Shown piece after piece: positions 16,320 to 25,573 of a stretch of 64,000 nucleotides of DNA; position 1 is the stretch's first letter, and every line of letters begins with the position of its first letter. Made by a program: the position numbers and the translations under genes. The DNA is from Sunxiuqinia sp965372405 (GTDB lineage Bacteria; Bacteroidota; Bacteroidia; Bacteroidales; Prolixibacteraceae), in NCBI GenBank assembly GCA_965372405.1, contig CBDVCE010000002.1:62001-126000 (forward strand). Reading direction: 5' to 3'. The notes beneath the pieces were generated by a model, which saw only the letters and a program-made list of their open reading frames with translations, was not told where the DNA came from and ran no database searches.

Positions 16320-16808
16320 TTGACAAAGCAAGAATTTAAATCAGTATTTGACCAGTACTTTGACGATTTGAGGGCGTACGTTTTTTATCGGTCAGGCGAT
16401 GAGGAGTTGTCTACGGATATTGCCCAGGATGTTTTTATGAAGATTTGGGAAAAGCAAGTCGCCTGGGAAGGAAAGAAAACATTGGCCTTACTTTATAAAA
16501 TGGCATCTAACCAATTTGTAAGTATTTATAGAAGGAGAAAGTTGGAGCTGAATTATCGAAATACATTAAGCCTTGAGATCGAACGGGTAAATCCGGAAGA
16601 GAAAATGAGGTTTAATGAGATGCAAGACAGATATGAAAAGGCTTTGAGTGAATTGACGGAGAAGCAACGTATCGTTTTTTTGATGAGTAGGATGGATGGC
16701 TTAAAGTATTTCGAGATTGCAGATCGTTTAAAAATTAGTGTTAAAGCGGTTGAAAAAAGAATGCGATTTGCACTTAGGGACTTAAAAATGAAATTGGGAG
16801 TACAATGA
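16320..16808 (+). CDS. ECF RNA polymerase sigma factor, FecI type
   Basis: 162 residues with sigma-70 region 2 (FDQYFDDLRAYVFYRSGD...DIAQDVFMKIWE) and region 4 (LTEKQRIVFLMSRMDGLKYFEIADRLKISVKAVEKRM). The start is a TTG at 16320, which keeps the conserved N-terminus; no ATG gives a complete region 2. It should direct transcription of the following receptor genes when released by the FecR protein, whose gene overlaps it by four bases. Two promoter-like motifs in the locus suggest autoregulation. Confidence 0.88.
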   Translation: MTKQEFKSVFDQYFDDLRAYVFYRSGDEELSTDIAQDVFMKIWEKQVAWEGKKTLALLYKMASNQFVSIYRRRKLELNYRNTLSLEIERVNPEEKMRFNEMQDRYEKALSELTEKQRIVFLMSRMDGLKYFEIADRLKISVKAVEKRMRFALRDLKMKLGVQ

Positions 16809-17671
16809 ACAAAGAAGATACATATAAGAAATCATCAGCTAACTGGGAAGATTTTGAGGGGCTTCAGGGCAAATCAAAAGTTTCCTGGAGTAATAGTAAA
16901 GATGATATTTGGGCAGCTATGGATGATAGGATGAAAGAACCAGCGCATGAAGAACCCAAGGTTCGCACATTGCCTGTTTTTAGATATGCAGCTGCAGCCA
17001 TTATTGTTCTGCTAATGGGAATCACTGGAGTTCTTCGGTTTTATTCTGAAAGTTATCAAACTGAAGCTGGTGAGCATATTGCTGTGAATTTACCTGATGG
17101 CTCTTCTGTTGAATTGAATGCAGAATCAAGCTTGAAATATTATCCTTATTGGTGGAAGTTTGAACGAAAATTGGTGATGAATGGTGAAGCTTTCTTTGAT
17201 GTTGCAAAAGGGAAAAAGTTTGTAGTGAGATCATCAAATGGAAAGACCCGGGTATTAGGAACCAGCTTCAATATTTACTCACGCGATAGTGATTATCGGG
17301 TGAATTGCATTACAGGAAAAGTACAGGTTACTGCATCAAATAAGAAAGTTGTTTTACTGCCTAATGAACAGGCGGTATTAAATCAATCGGGAAATATTGA
17401 GGTTAAGCAGGAGACTAAGGAAAAAGCTTCAATTAGCTGGATTGATGGCAAGTTTTTCTTTACATCCGTTCCTTTACAACAAGCAGTTGATGAGATTGAA
17501 CGCCAATATGGCGTGAAAGTTTGGATTGAAGTGTCGAATGATTTAAATTACACGGGCAATTACTCACGTGATCTTTCAGTTGAAGAAGTACTGAATTATG
17601 TTTGTAAATCGCTTGGTGTTAATTTTGAAAAAAAGCAAGAGGGTGTCTACCAAATTATACAAAACAACTAA
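16805..17671 (+). CDS. FecR-family anti-sigma regulator
   Basis: 288 residues: a cytoplasmic N-terminal part of about 55 residues, one membrane helix at about 59-78, then the periplasmic FecR domain (VNLPDGSSVELNAESSLKYY, GEAFFDVAKGKKFVV, VLGTSFNI). The C-terminal part (FFTSVPLQQAVDEIERQYGVKV) is the usual DUF4974 extension. It should hold the sigma factor inactive and receive the signal from the TonB receptor encoded next. Start overlaps the sigma gene by four bases. Confidence 0.9.
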   Translation: MNKEDTYKKSSANWEDFEGLQGKSKVSWSNSKDDIWAAMDDRMKEPAHEEPKVRTLPVFRYAAAAIIVLLMGITGVLRFYSESYQTEAGEHIAVNLPDGSSVELNAESSLKYYPYWWKFERKLVMNGEAFFDVAKGKKFVVRSSNGKTRVLGTSFNIYSRDSDYRVNCITGKVQVTASNKKVVLLPNEQAVLNQSGNIEVKQETKEKASISWIDGKFFFTSVPLQQAVDEIERQYGVKVWIEVSNDLNYTGNYSRDLSVEEVLNYVCKSLGVNFEKKQEGVYQIIQNN

Positions 17672-20189
17672 TATTTCTCAATGGCTTTTGCTGTTCTTCC
17701 TGATTTTTTTCTCCTCACAACTTAAATCCCAAACCATAAGGCTGGATTGTGACGAGAAACCGTTGAGTCAGGTTTTAATTGAAATCAGAGATAAGCATCA
17801 ACTGCAGTTTTCGTTTGACGACTCACGTCTTTCATCTTACACTATCTCAGTAGATAAAAAGTTTAAATCCCCTAACCAAGCGTTAAGCTTCCTGTTGAAG
17901 GATCTTCCTTTAGAATTTGAAAATAATAACGGGGTTTATCTTATTTATCCAGTTATAAATCAACCCAAAGAAAGAAGCGTTTTCAGATTGGCTGGTCAGT
18001 TTAGTGATATTAAATCCGGAGAATCACTTCCATTTACTCATTTGTTGGTCAATAGTTATGGTGTTGTGTCAGACCATAAAGGAAACTTTCAATATAATTC
18101 TGAAGATAGTATTTTTCATGTTCAGGCTTCGCATTTAGGTTATTACTTACTGGATACAACTCTATTTGCAGGAGTGAACCATCAATTGGATCTGAAATCA
18201 TTTAATATTCGTTTGCAGGAAATTCAGGTTGCTGGTGAGGACATTGTTCGGAATTTGAAAATAGGTGAAAGTGCAGGGGGCATTCGTCTGAATCATAAGG
18301 TGGCAAATTATTTGCCTGGGAACGGAGATAATTCAATCTTCAATTTATTACGTCTTCAACCCGGAATTCTTGCGGCAGGTGAACAATCAAGCGATTTAAT
18401 TATTTGGGGAAGTTATGAGGGGCAAAGTCAGCTTTTGTATGATGGATTCACTTTGTTTGGAATGAAAAATTATAATGATAATATCAGTGCAGTAAACCCA
18501 TTTATGGCCAAAGATATTCAGATTTATAAAGGCGGTTATGGTGCTGAATATGGAGAACGGGTTGGAGGATTGGTAAATGTTGTAGGAATTGATGGGGATA
18601 AAAAATTACCTCATGTTAATCTCATGTTGAATAATATGACGCTGAATGGGATGTTTAGTTTGCCTATTCGCGAAAAGGCATCATTGGCATTAGCTTTTCG
18701 TCAAACTTATTATGAACTGTATGATACTGGGGTTTTAACATTTGGGACAGACAGGAGGCAGCAAGGGGGGCAACAGGGCGAAACTTATACTTTTCCTGAT
18801 TATAATTTTAGAGACCTCAATGTGAAATATTCGGGGGAAACGGAAAGTGGAAATACATATAGTTTAAGTTGGCTTGGAGCAAGTGATCGATTTGTTAATA
18901 AACGAAGCCAAACAAATATTAGAAAAAACTCAGAGACTGATATTATTTATGATCAGATTGAGCAGAATTATCAATCAGGTGGTTCATTTTCATATGGGAA
19001 GAAATGGGCAAATGGTTCTCAATCTCATTTTTCAACATCTTATTCGGGAATAGAAACCCAGGTAAATACTTTTTTGAAATTCACATGGAAGGGACGAGTT
19101 AAGGGACAGATTATTGAAAGAGATTCTATATCGCAAGATGGTTTAACAACGAATCAAGTCGGAGAAGCTAGTTTTAAATTTAAACACCAGACTGCAGTTA
19201 ATAAGTGGCAACAATTGAAATTTGGTGCTAATTATATATATAATCGGGTGAAGTTAACTGGTGACACTTTTGATGTAAATTATATTGATCAACAAGAATC
19301 GGATTCAAGAGTAAGTGCTTATGTTGAGGATCAGCTTTCTCTTTCAAAAAGTATCAATTTAAAATTGGGTGTTCGTACTGATTATCCGTTGAAGCTTGGA
19401 AAAGTTTTCGTTCAACCGCGAATATCTAGTTCAATCAATCTTGGGGACTATCTTAAGCTAACAGGTGCATGGGGCTTATATAATCAATATTTGGTAAGAA
19501 GCACTAGTCTCGATGATCAGGGGCAATATCGATACTTTTGGGTAATTAGTGATGAAGAAGAAATACCAGTTCAAGATGCAGGACATACCGTTTTGGGGCT
19601 CAATTATAACAAAAGAGGCTTTTCAATAAGTGCCGAAGGGTTCATGAAAAAAACAAGTGGATTGACTCGTTATGTCCATAATGAACGTTTCAGGGATGTT
19701 TATATTGGTGAAAGCAAAAGTAAAGGACTAGACTTTTTTGTCAAACAAGATTGGAAAGGGCATTCCGTCTGGGCAGCCTATACAATAAGCGAAACCCTTG
19801 AGCGTTTTCCTGGGTTTAGAAAAGGAAAATATTTCAGGGCAAGACACGATCAGCGACATGAGGTGAAATTAGCAGCTATGCTGAATTTTAAACCCATTTT
19901 CTTTTCAATGAACTATGTTTATGGATCTGGTTTTCCATATTCAAACAGACCCGCAGATGTTGAAGAGATAGAATTTCCGTACAAACGTTTTGATGTAGCA
20001 ATGGTATATCAGGTAATTAGAAAGAAGGTATTGCTTGAAGCAGGTATCTCAATCCTGAATGTATTTGATTATGCAAATGTAAAGTATGCCACTTTCATAA
20101 GAGTACCCAACGAACAGGAAGTTTCAGTTGATTATCAAACTGAAGCTGTTCCGTTTACGCCAACCATGTTTATTAACTTCTCATTCTAG
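17643..20189 (+). CDS. TonB-dependent receptor with STN signalling domain
   Basis: About 848 residues from a GTG at 17643, which yields a normal signal peptide (hydrophobic WLLLFFLIFFSS, cleavage near LKSQ); an ATG at 17598 gives 863 residues and a 74-base overlap with fecR. Order: STN secretin/TonB signalling domain (DCDEKPLSQVLIEI...FSFDD), a carboxypeptidase-regulatory-like domain, a plug (LLRLQPGI, YDGFTLFGM, YKGGYGAEYGERVGGLVNV) and a beta barrel ending in aromatic F (INFSF). It is an outer-membrane importer that also signals through FecR. The substrate is unknown; no SusD partner follows. Confidence 0.85.
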   Translation: MSTKLYKTTNISQWLLLFFLIFFSSQLKSQTIRLDCDEKPLSQVLIEIRDKHQLQFSFDDSRLSSYTISVDKKFKSPNQALSFLLKDLPLEFENNNGVYLIYPVINQPKERSVFRLAGQFSDIKSGESLPFTHLLVNSYGVVSDHKGNFQYNSEDSIFHVQASHLGYYLLDTTLFAGVNHQLDLKSFNIRLQEIQVAGEDIVRNLKIGESAGGIRLNHKVANYLPGNGDNSIFNLLRLQPGILAAGEQSSDLIIWGSYEGQSQLLYDGFTLFGMKNYNDNISAVNPFMAKDIQIYKGGYGAEYGERVGGLVNVVGIDGDKKLPHVNLMLNNMTLNGMFSLPIREKASLALAFRQTYYELYDTGVLTFGTDRRQQGGQQGETYTFPDYNFRDLNVKYSGETESGNTYSLSWLGASDRFVNKRSQTNIRKNSETDIIYDQIEQNYQSGGSFSYGKKWANGSQSHFSTSYSGIETQVNTFLKFTWKGRVKGQIIERDSISQDGLTTNQVGEASFKFKHQTAVNKWQQLKFGANYIYNRVKLTGDTFDVNYIDQQESDSRVSAYVEDQLSLSKSINLKLGVRTDYPLKLGKVFVQPRISSSINLGDYLKLTGAWGLYNQYLVRSTSLDDQGQYRYFWVISDEEEIPVQDAGHTVLGLNYNKRGFSISAEGFMKKTSGLTRYVHNERFRDVYIGESKSKGLDFFVKQDWKGHSVWAAYTISETLERFPGFRKGKYFRARHDQRHEVKLAAMLNFKPIFFSMNYVYGSGFPYSNRPADVEEIEFPYKRFDVAMVYQVIRKKVLLEAGISILNVFDYANVKYATFIRVPNEQEVSVDYQTEAVPFTPTMFINFSF

Positions 20190-20254
20190 TTATAGCTTTA
20201 TAATTGTTGATCATTTGGATTTAGAAAATTGTTATTTGAAACATTTTTCTAAAG

Positions 20255-20283
20255 AAAGGTAGGGTAAGTCTGTTTTAAGGCGG
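20255..20283 (+). promoter_or_regulatory. Candidate ECF-sigma promoter motif, copy 2
   Basis: AAAGGTAGGGTAA, then three bases, TGTTTTAAG, G and CGG: the same 29-base pattern as at 16209-16237, with a one-base shift inside the spacer. It lies 47 bp before the LTxxQ gene start (20330) and suggests that this gene is driven directly by the ECF factor. Confidence 0.5.
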
Positions 20284-20329
20284 TTGCCTTATGAAATCAA
20301 TTAATTCAATAATTATAAAAATTAGAAAG

Positions 20330-21037
20330 ATGAAAAATTTATTTAAAAAAATGATGTCGTTTGCTTTGTTACTTTCTTTAACAACAGGAATGGCATTTGC
20401 ACAAACAGACGAGCAGCCAGCTGAAGATGGAAATAAACATCAGCACCGCTTGCAATTAACAGATGAGCAAAAAGCAATGCTTGAGGAAAACAAAGCTGCT
20501 AATGAAGAGCGCCGTGACGCTTTTAAGGCAACGCTTAGTGAAGAACAATTAGCAATTGTTGAGAATGCAGAGATGACACGTGAAGAGCGTCGTGAAGCAT
20601 TAAAAGCAACACTTACCGAAGATCAATTGGCTTTAATGGAATCAAATCGTGACGCTGCAAGTGAGCAACGCCTGGAGTTTCGTGAAACACTTTCACAACA
20701 ACAAAAGAGGAAGATGTTAAGAAAACGTTTAGATCTTACAGATGATCAAAAGGCGATGATGGGTGAAAACCGTGAAGAAAGAAAAGAAAATCGAGAAGCA
20801 TTTAGAGCTTCATTAAATGAAGACCAGCTTGCAATTCTTGATAATGCTGACATGACTCGCGAAGAAAAGCATGAAGCATTGAAAGCAACTCTTACCGAAG
20901 AGCAATTAGCGATGTTAGAAGAAAATAGAGGTGATAATAAAGGGAATCGTCATGAGTTTCGTGGAACATTGACTGATGAGCAAAAACAACTTCTAAGGAA
21001 ACGTGCAAAAAACCGTGGGAAAAGAGGCGGAAACTAA
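20330..21037 (+). CDS. Spy/CpxP-like LTxxQ repeat protein, exported
   Basis: 235 residues from ATG 20330 (the in-frame ATG at 20291 adds a non-signal tail). Signal peptide MKNLFKKMMSFALLLSLTTG, cleavage near AFAQ. The mature protein is an internal duplication: LTDEQKAML, LSEEQLAI, LTEDQLAL, then again LTDDQKAMM, LNEDQLAI, LTEEQLAM, LTDEQKQLL. This LTxxQ pattern marks Spy/CpxP-type periplasmic helical proteins, which act as chaperones or as stress sensors binding metals or misfolded proteins. Very charged and helical. It sits within an ECF/FecR/TonB cluster and has its own promoter-like motif. Confidence 0.75.
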   Translation: MKNLFKKMMSFALLLSLTTGMAFAQTDEQPAEDGNKHQHRLQLTDEQKAMLEENKAANEERRDAFKATLSEEQLAIVENAEMTREERREALKATLTEDQLALMESNRDAASEQRLEFRETLSQQQKRKMLRKRLDLTDDQKAMMGENREERKENREAFRASLNEDQLAILDNADMTREEKHEALKATLTEEQLAMLEENRGDNKGNRHEFRGTLTDEQKQLLRKRAKNRGKRGGN

Positions 21038-21118
21038 TTTCCCACTGCTTTGTCAATAAGTCTGTCGGTATTCACTGGCAGACTTTCTTTTTTAAATTTG
21101 ATAAAAATTATTTCTGAT

Positions 21119-22018
21119 ATGAGAAGCTTCGTATTGTCTTTTGTTATTTCGATTCTGGCGGTGTCTGTTTTTGCTCAAAAGGATATTGTGTTTGAAATTC
21201 AGGAAGATCGGATAGATTCGGTATTGACTGATTTCCTTTTTGAGGAAGATGATGATTTGTTGGGTTTGCTGGAGGGAAAAAAAAACTTTCAATTCTTATA
21301 CTGGCGGGCAAATTACGATACAAAAACATTTTATGCAGGTCGCGAGATTGGAAACGATCAGTATAATCTTTCAAGTCAGTTATTTTACCTCCACTCTAAA
21401 GGATTCTATGCAGGTCTTTCAGGAGCATGGTATAGCCAGTTAGATCCTGGATATCGTACAACCGTTCTATCTTTTGGTTATGGTAAAGGATTGAAAAAGC
21501 TTAAGTTTTTAAGATTTAGAAGTTCTTTTGATTTGTTCTTTTACAACAACAGTGATCCTGATTTTGAACCAACTTATACGAGTAGTCTGAACCTGGGTGC
21601 TTCTGTGAAAAGTAAAATTGTTAGTACTCGTTTTGATGCTGCTTTTTTATTAGGGAAAGAAATTGGCACACAATTTAACTGGGATATCTATACAAAGATC
21701 AACCTACTGAAGTTTGGTAAACGAAACAAGCTTCGCTTTGAACCGGAAGTATCATTCTTTTTTGGTTCAGAAACCGTTGAGTACGATTTGTCTACCTATT
21801 TGTATGACCAGTTTCCTGATATTCCACCTACTTATTATTACGAAGATGTTTTTGGATTGCTAAACACTCAGATTGCTGTTCCACTAACTCTTTCAGTAAA
21901 TAATTTTGATTTTGAAATTGCATGGAAAAAGAATCTACCACGATCAATGGATTTCCAGTATGATTATCCGGAATCTTCTGTAATTAGCTTTTCTGTTGGG
22001 TATATTTTCGATCTGTAG
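21119..22018 (+). CDS. Predicted outer-membrane beta-barrel protein
   Basis: 299 residues from ATG 21119 (an upstream frame start at 21050 is not signal-like). Signal peptide MRSFVLSFVISILAVSVFAQ. The rest alternates hydrophobic and polar residues with many aromatics and ends in SVGYIFDL, the mark of a barrel. No named family recognised. It closes the ECF-sigma cluster 81 bp after the LTxxQ gene and may be part of the same response. Could be a channel or a structural barrel. Confidence 0.6.
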   Translation: MRSFVLSFVISILAVSVFAQKDIVFEIQEDRIDSVLTDFLFEEDDDLLGLLEGKKNFQFLYWRANYDTKTFYAGREIGNDQYNLSSQLFYLHSKGFYAGLSGAWYSQLDPGYRTTVLSFGYGKGLKKLKFLRFRSSFDLFFYNNSDPDFEPTYTSSLNLGASVKSKIVSTRFDAAFLLGKEIGTQFNWDIYTKINLLKFGKRNKLRFEPEVSFFFGSETVEYDLSTYLYDQFPDIPPTYYYEDVFGLLNTQIAVPLTLSVNNFDFEIAWKKNLPRSMDFQYDYPESSVISFSVGYIFDL

Positions 22019-22032
22019 GGGATATTGTAGAT

Positions 22033-22326
22033 TCATAGTCATGTATCAAAACAAGTACTTGCTGCACCAAAATGTGTACTCAATGTATTGAAATAACTAC
22101 TGGCCGTACCATAATATATACACGATGCTTAAGAATAACTGCTGACCGCATCATAATGACTGCTGGCTGCACCATAATAATTGCTGACTGTATCATAATA
22201 ACCGCTGACCGCACCATAATTGCTTCTGAATTAGAAAAAATATATGCTAATTGCACCAAAACAACTACTTCTTGAATCGAAACATGATCTCAATTTATCG
22301 AAAACTGAGATTAGTTTATCATTTAA
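22033..22326. repeat. Degenerate 21-bp tandem repeat, about 13 units
   Basis: Units begin at 22033 and recur every 21 bases to about 22305, with a weaker unit to 22326. The best ones read ACTGCTGACCGCACCATAAT plus one base. The period is exact throughout although sequence drifts. A 67-codon open frame over it (22072-22275) simply translates the repeat into a 7-residue repeat and is not taken as a gene. It ends directly before the hisS promoter. Same period as the array at 155-280, unrelated sequence. Confidence 0.8.
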
Positions 22327-22357
22327 CTTGAACACAAACTGAATTTGGTTATTTTTG
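22327..22357 (+). promoter_or_regulatory. Bacteroidota-type promoter of hisS
   Basis: -33 box CTTG (22327-22330), 19-base spacer, -7 box TATTTTTG (22350-22357, full match to TAnnTTTG). Transcription would start about 15-20 bases before the hisS ATG, leaving a very short leader. Confidence 0.65.
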
Positions 22358-22381
22358 CAGCTCATAAAAAGCAAAATTACC

Positions 22382-23743
22382 ATGGCCCAAAAACCATCAA
22401 TCCCTAAAGGAACTCGTGATTTTTCTCCTACTGAAATGGCAAGGAGAAATTTTATTTTTGATTCTGTGAAGCAAGTTTTTCAACGTTACGGTTTTCAACA
22501 AATTGAAACACCTGCTATGGAAAACTTATCTACCTTGATGGGTAAGTACGGTGAAGAAGGCGATAAATTGCTTTTTAAAATCCTGAATTCTGGCGACTAT
22601 ATTTCTAAAGTTGATGAAGCAGAACTTCAAAAGAGAAACAGTATTCGCTTAACGAATAAGATATCTGAAAAAGGTCTTCGTTATGATCTAACTGTTCCAT
22701 TCGCTCGTTACGTGGTTCAACATCGGAATGACATTTCTTTTCCATTTAAACGTTACCAAATACAGCCGGTCTGGAGGGCAGATCGTCCACAGAAAGGGCG
22801 TTATCGCGAGTTTTATCAATGCGATGTAGACATGATTGGTAGTAACTCATTGTTGAATGAGTTGGAGCTGGTGCAGATTATTAACGATGTTTTTTGTAAG
22901 CTGAATATCAGCACGACTGTAAAAATTAACAATCGCAAAATTTTGGCAGGTATTGCTGAGACGATTGGTGAGGCCGATCGCATTATTGATATCACAGTTG
23001 CAATTGATAAGCTTGACAAAATTGGACTGGAAAAAGTTAATCAGGAATTAATTGATAAAGGAATTCCAGAAGAAGCTGTACAAAAACTTCAGCCTATCTT
23101 GCAGCTAAGTGGTACGAACTCAGAAAAGTTGGATCAAATAGAACAAGTTGTTGCAGCATCGGAAGTTGGCACAAAGGGTGTTGAGGAGATGCGTACGCTT
23201 TTTGGTTATATCTCGGGTTTTGAGTTGCAAACCATTGTTGAGCTTGATCTGACTCTTGCCCGTGGTTTGAATTATTATACCGGGGCAATCTTTGAAGTGA
23301 AGGCAAACGATGTGCAGATTGGTAGCATTTGTGGTGGTGGTCGTTATGATGACTTGACTGGTATTTTTGGAATGCCTGATATCTCTGGTGTTGGGATCTC
23401 ATTTGGAGCTGATCGTATTTATGATGTAATGAACCAGTTGGAGATTTTCCCTGATGAAGCTATCACTTCGACTAAAGTATTGTTTATCAATTTTGGGAAA
23501 ACCGAAGAGAATTTCTGCCTGCCAATTTTGGCTAAACTTCGTGCAGCAAATGTAAATGCAGAGATTTATCCTGAGACTGCAAAGATGAAGAAGCAGATGA
23601 CCTGGGCTGATCGCAAGCAGGTAGCTTATGTGGCGATGGTTGGTGAGCAGGAAATGGAACAGGGAAAAATTAACCTGAAAGATATGAAGACCGGCAAGCA
23701 GGAATTGCTTACTCCCGAAGAACTGATAAAAATCCTTTCTTAG
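22382..23743 (+). CDS. hisS: Histidine-tRNA ligase
   Basis: 453 residues from ATG 22382, which gives the standard start MAQKPSIPKGTRDFSP (a longer frame from a TTG at 22355 lies downstream of the promoter -7 box and is rejected). Class II synthetase motifs are present: motif 2 QPVWRADRPQKGRYREFYQCDVD, histidine-specific loops (LARGLNYYTGAIFEV and GGGRYDDL) and motif 3 GVGISFGADRIYDVM, plus a C-terminal anticodon-binding domain. It charges tRNA-His in the cytoplasm. Its product level is what the his attenuator at 43.6 kb would sense. Confidence 0.96.
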   Translation: MAQKPSIPKGTRDFSPTEMARRNFIFDSVKQVFQRYGFQQIETPAMENLSTLMGKYGEEGDKLLFKILNSGDYISKVDEAELQKRNSIRLTNKISEKGLRYDLTVPFARYVVQHRNDISFPFKRYQIQPVWRADRPQKGRYREFYQCDVDMIGSNSLLNELELVQIINDVFCKLNISTTVKINNRKILAGIAETIGEADRIIDITVAIDKLDKIGLEKVNQELIDKGIPEEAVQKLQPILQLSGTNSEKLDQIEQVVAASEVGTKGVEEMRTLFGYISGFELQTIVELDLTLARGLNYYTGAIFEVKANDVQIGSICGGGRYDDLTGIFGMPDISGVGISFGADRIYDVMNQLEIFPDEAITSTKVLFINFGKTEENFCLPILAKLRAANVNAEIYPETAKMKKQMTWADRKQVAYVAMVGEQEMEQGKINLKDMKTGKQELLTPEELIKILS

Positions 23744-23936
23744 CTGAACTGAATTCTCGTTATTGTCGGTATGTGGCAGACAGAATTTTATCCAAATCAA
23801 AAGGACGACCGTCCTGTTAAGATTATAGGAAGCGATACCCGCGTTCCCTGAAACTCTATTTTCTTTTTTTGTCAATGCAGGAGACTGTCGTCTCTAATGC
23901 TTTCAGTAGTATTTATTTTATTAAAATCTCAAGAAA

Positions 23937-25433
23937 ATGGAACGTAAAATTCATTATATCAGTCCGGAATCCCTTAGTTTCGAAATTATTGAAAACATTC
24001 TGGAAGAAAAGAAAATGCTGGTTCTTTCTGATGAATCAGTAAAACTCATTGAAAAGTCAAAAGCATATCTGGATCGCAAACTGGAAGAAAGTGAAGGTCC
24101 ACTTTATGGGATTAATACTGGTTTTGGAGCTTTGTGTGATCGGGAGGTTTCCAATTCTGATTTAAGTAAACTTCAGGAAAATCTGGTTAAGTCACATGCC
24201 TGTAACCTTGGGAATGAGATTCCTCAGGATGTTGTTCGGCTAATGCTCCTTTTAAAGGCTCATGCTCTGGCAAAAGGAAACTCTGCAGTGCAATTAATAA
24301 CGGTTCAGCGAATTCTCGATTTGTTTAATGAAGATATTCTGCCAGAAGTTTTTGAGCAAGGTTCATTAGGAGCGAGTGGTGACCTTGCACCTTTGGCAAT
24401 GCTTTTTCTTCCATTGCTTGGAGTCGGAACTGTGAATTATAATGGAAAAAAAGTAAAGGCAAAAGATGTGCTTGCTGAAAAGAACTGGAATCCAATTAAA
24501 TTAGCAGCTAAAGAAGGCTTGGCTTTGTTGAATGGTACTCAGTTTATGAGTGCCCACGGTGTGTATACGCTACTGAAAACCTTTAAGATTGTAAAGTATG
24601 CTGATGTAATTGGCGCTTTATCTCTTGATAGTTTTGATGGACTTTTAGGTCCTTTTTCTGCACAAATTCAGGAAATTCGTCCTCATGCCGGACAAATTGA
24701 AACTGCCCGAAATTTCAGACATATTCTAGAAGGTAGTGAATTGATTTCAAGAGATAAAAAGCATGTTCAGGATCCTTATTCTTTCCGATGTATGCCACAG
24801 GTTCATGGTGCGATAAAGGATGCTGTAAATTATGTCTCTGGAGTAATTGAAACTGAAATCAATTCAGTAACTGATAATCCAACCGTTTTTCCGGATGATG
24901 ATTTAATTATATCTGGAGGTAATTTTCATGGTGAGCCGCTTGCGCTTTCATTGGATTTCTTGGCAATGGCCGTATCTGAGTTGGCTAGTATTTCTGAAAG
25001 ACGAACTTATCGGTTAATTTCAGGAGAACGAGGATTGCCTGAATTTCTGGTGGCAAATCAAGGATTGAACTCTGGATTTATGATTCCACAGTATGCAGCT
25101 GCTTCTATTGTTAGTCAGAATAAGCAGCTTTGTACTCCTGCTTCAGTGGATTCAATTCCGTCATCAAATGAACAGGAAGACCATGTGAGTATGGGAGGTA
25201 ATGCTGCAACAAAAACATTAAAAGTTGCCGAAAATACCTTGAAAGTTTTAGCCATTGAGTTATACAATGCAGCTCAGGCACTTGACTTTAGGCGACCACT
25301 GAAAAGCTCTCCATATATTGAAGATTTTGTAACTGAGTACCGAAAGCATGTTCGTTTTGTTGAAGAGGATACTTTAATGTATGAAGGGATTAATCATACC
25401 ATTAAGTTTCTGGATGAAGGAAAGTTTGTATAG
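23937..25433 (+). CDS. hutH: Histidine ammonia-lyase
   Basis: 498 residues, full family length. The self-formed MIO cofactor comes from A146-S147-G148 in GSLGASGDLAPLA; YGINTGFG at 57-64 and NGTQFMSA follow the family pattern. It deaminates L-histidine to urocanate, the first step of histidine breakdown. The other hut genes (hutU, hutI, hutG or ftcD) are not next to it. It lies 193 bp after hisS; the gap holds no clear terminator. Tyrosine/phenylalanine ammonia-lyases share the fold, but the pattern here fits HutH best. Confidence 0.93.
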   Translation: MERKIHYISPESLSFEIIENILEEKKMLVLSDESVKLIEKSKAYLDRKLEESEGPLYGINTGFGALCDREVSNSDLSKLQENLVKSHACNLGNEIPQDVVRLMLLLKAHALAKGNSAVQLITVQRILDLFNEDILPEVFEQGSLGASGDLAPLAMLFLPLLGVGTVNYNGKKVKAKDVLAEKNWNPIKLAAKEGLALLNGTQFMSAHGVYTLLKTFKIVKYADVIGALSLDSFDGLLGPFSAQIQEIRPHAGQIETARNFRHILEGSELISRDKKHVQDPYSFRCMPQVHGAIKDAVNYVSGVIETEINSVTDNPTVFPDDDLIISGGNFHGEPLALSLDFLAMAVSELASISERRTYRLISGERGLPEFLVANQGLNSGFMIPQYAAASIVSQNKQLCTPASVDSIPSSNEQEDHVSMGGNAATKTLKVAENTLKVLAIELYNAAQALDFRRPLKSSPYIEDFVTEYRKHVRFVEEDTLMYEGINHTIKFLDEGKFV

Positions 25434-25449
25434 AAAGTTAAAAGTGCGA

Positions 25450-25484
25450 CGTCATTGCGATCCGGCAACTGCCGGAGAAGCAAT
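25450..25484. repeat. Dispersed-repeat-like nested palindrome
   Basis: CGTCATTGCGA followed by CCGGC/GCCGG (25462-25475), nested inside ATTGC/GCAAT. It resembles the common 'CGTCATTGCGA...GAAGCAATCT' intergenic repeats of many bacteria. Non-coding. Confidence 0.45.
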
Positions 25485-25530
25485 CTTTGTCATTTGAATG
25501 AGATGGCTTCGCTTCACTCGCCATGATGGA

Positions 25531-25563
25531 ATAAAAAAAAGAGTCACAAAATTTTGTGACTCT
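25531..25563 (-). terminator. Intrinsic terminator after the LTxxQ gene
   Basis: A perfect palindrome with 12-base arms (AGAGTCACAAAA and complement, 25540-25563). On the minus strand it is followed by eight T, so it ends the transcript from 27092 downwards; it can also stop readthrough from hutH. Confidence 0.8.
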
Positions 25564-25573
25564 AATCTATATT

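Noticed and set aside
22072..22275. 67-codon frame with a 7-residue repeat
   Set aside because: It only translates the 21-bp tandem repeat; the repeat extends beyond both ends of the frame.
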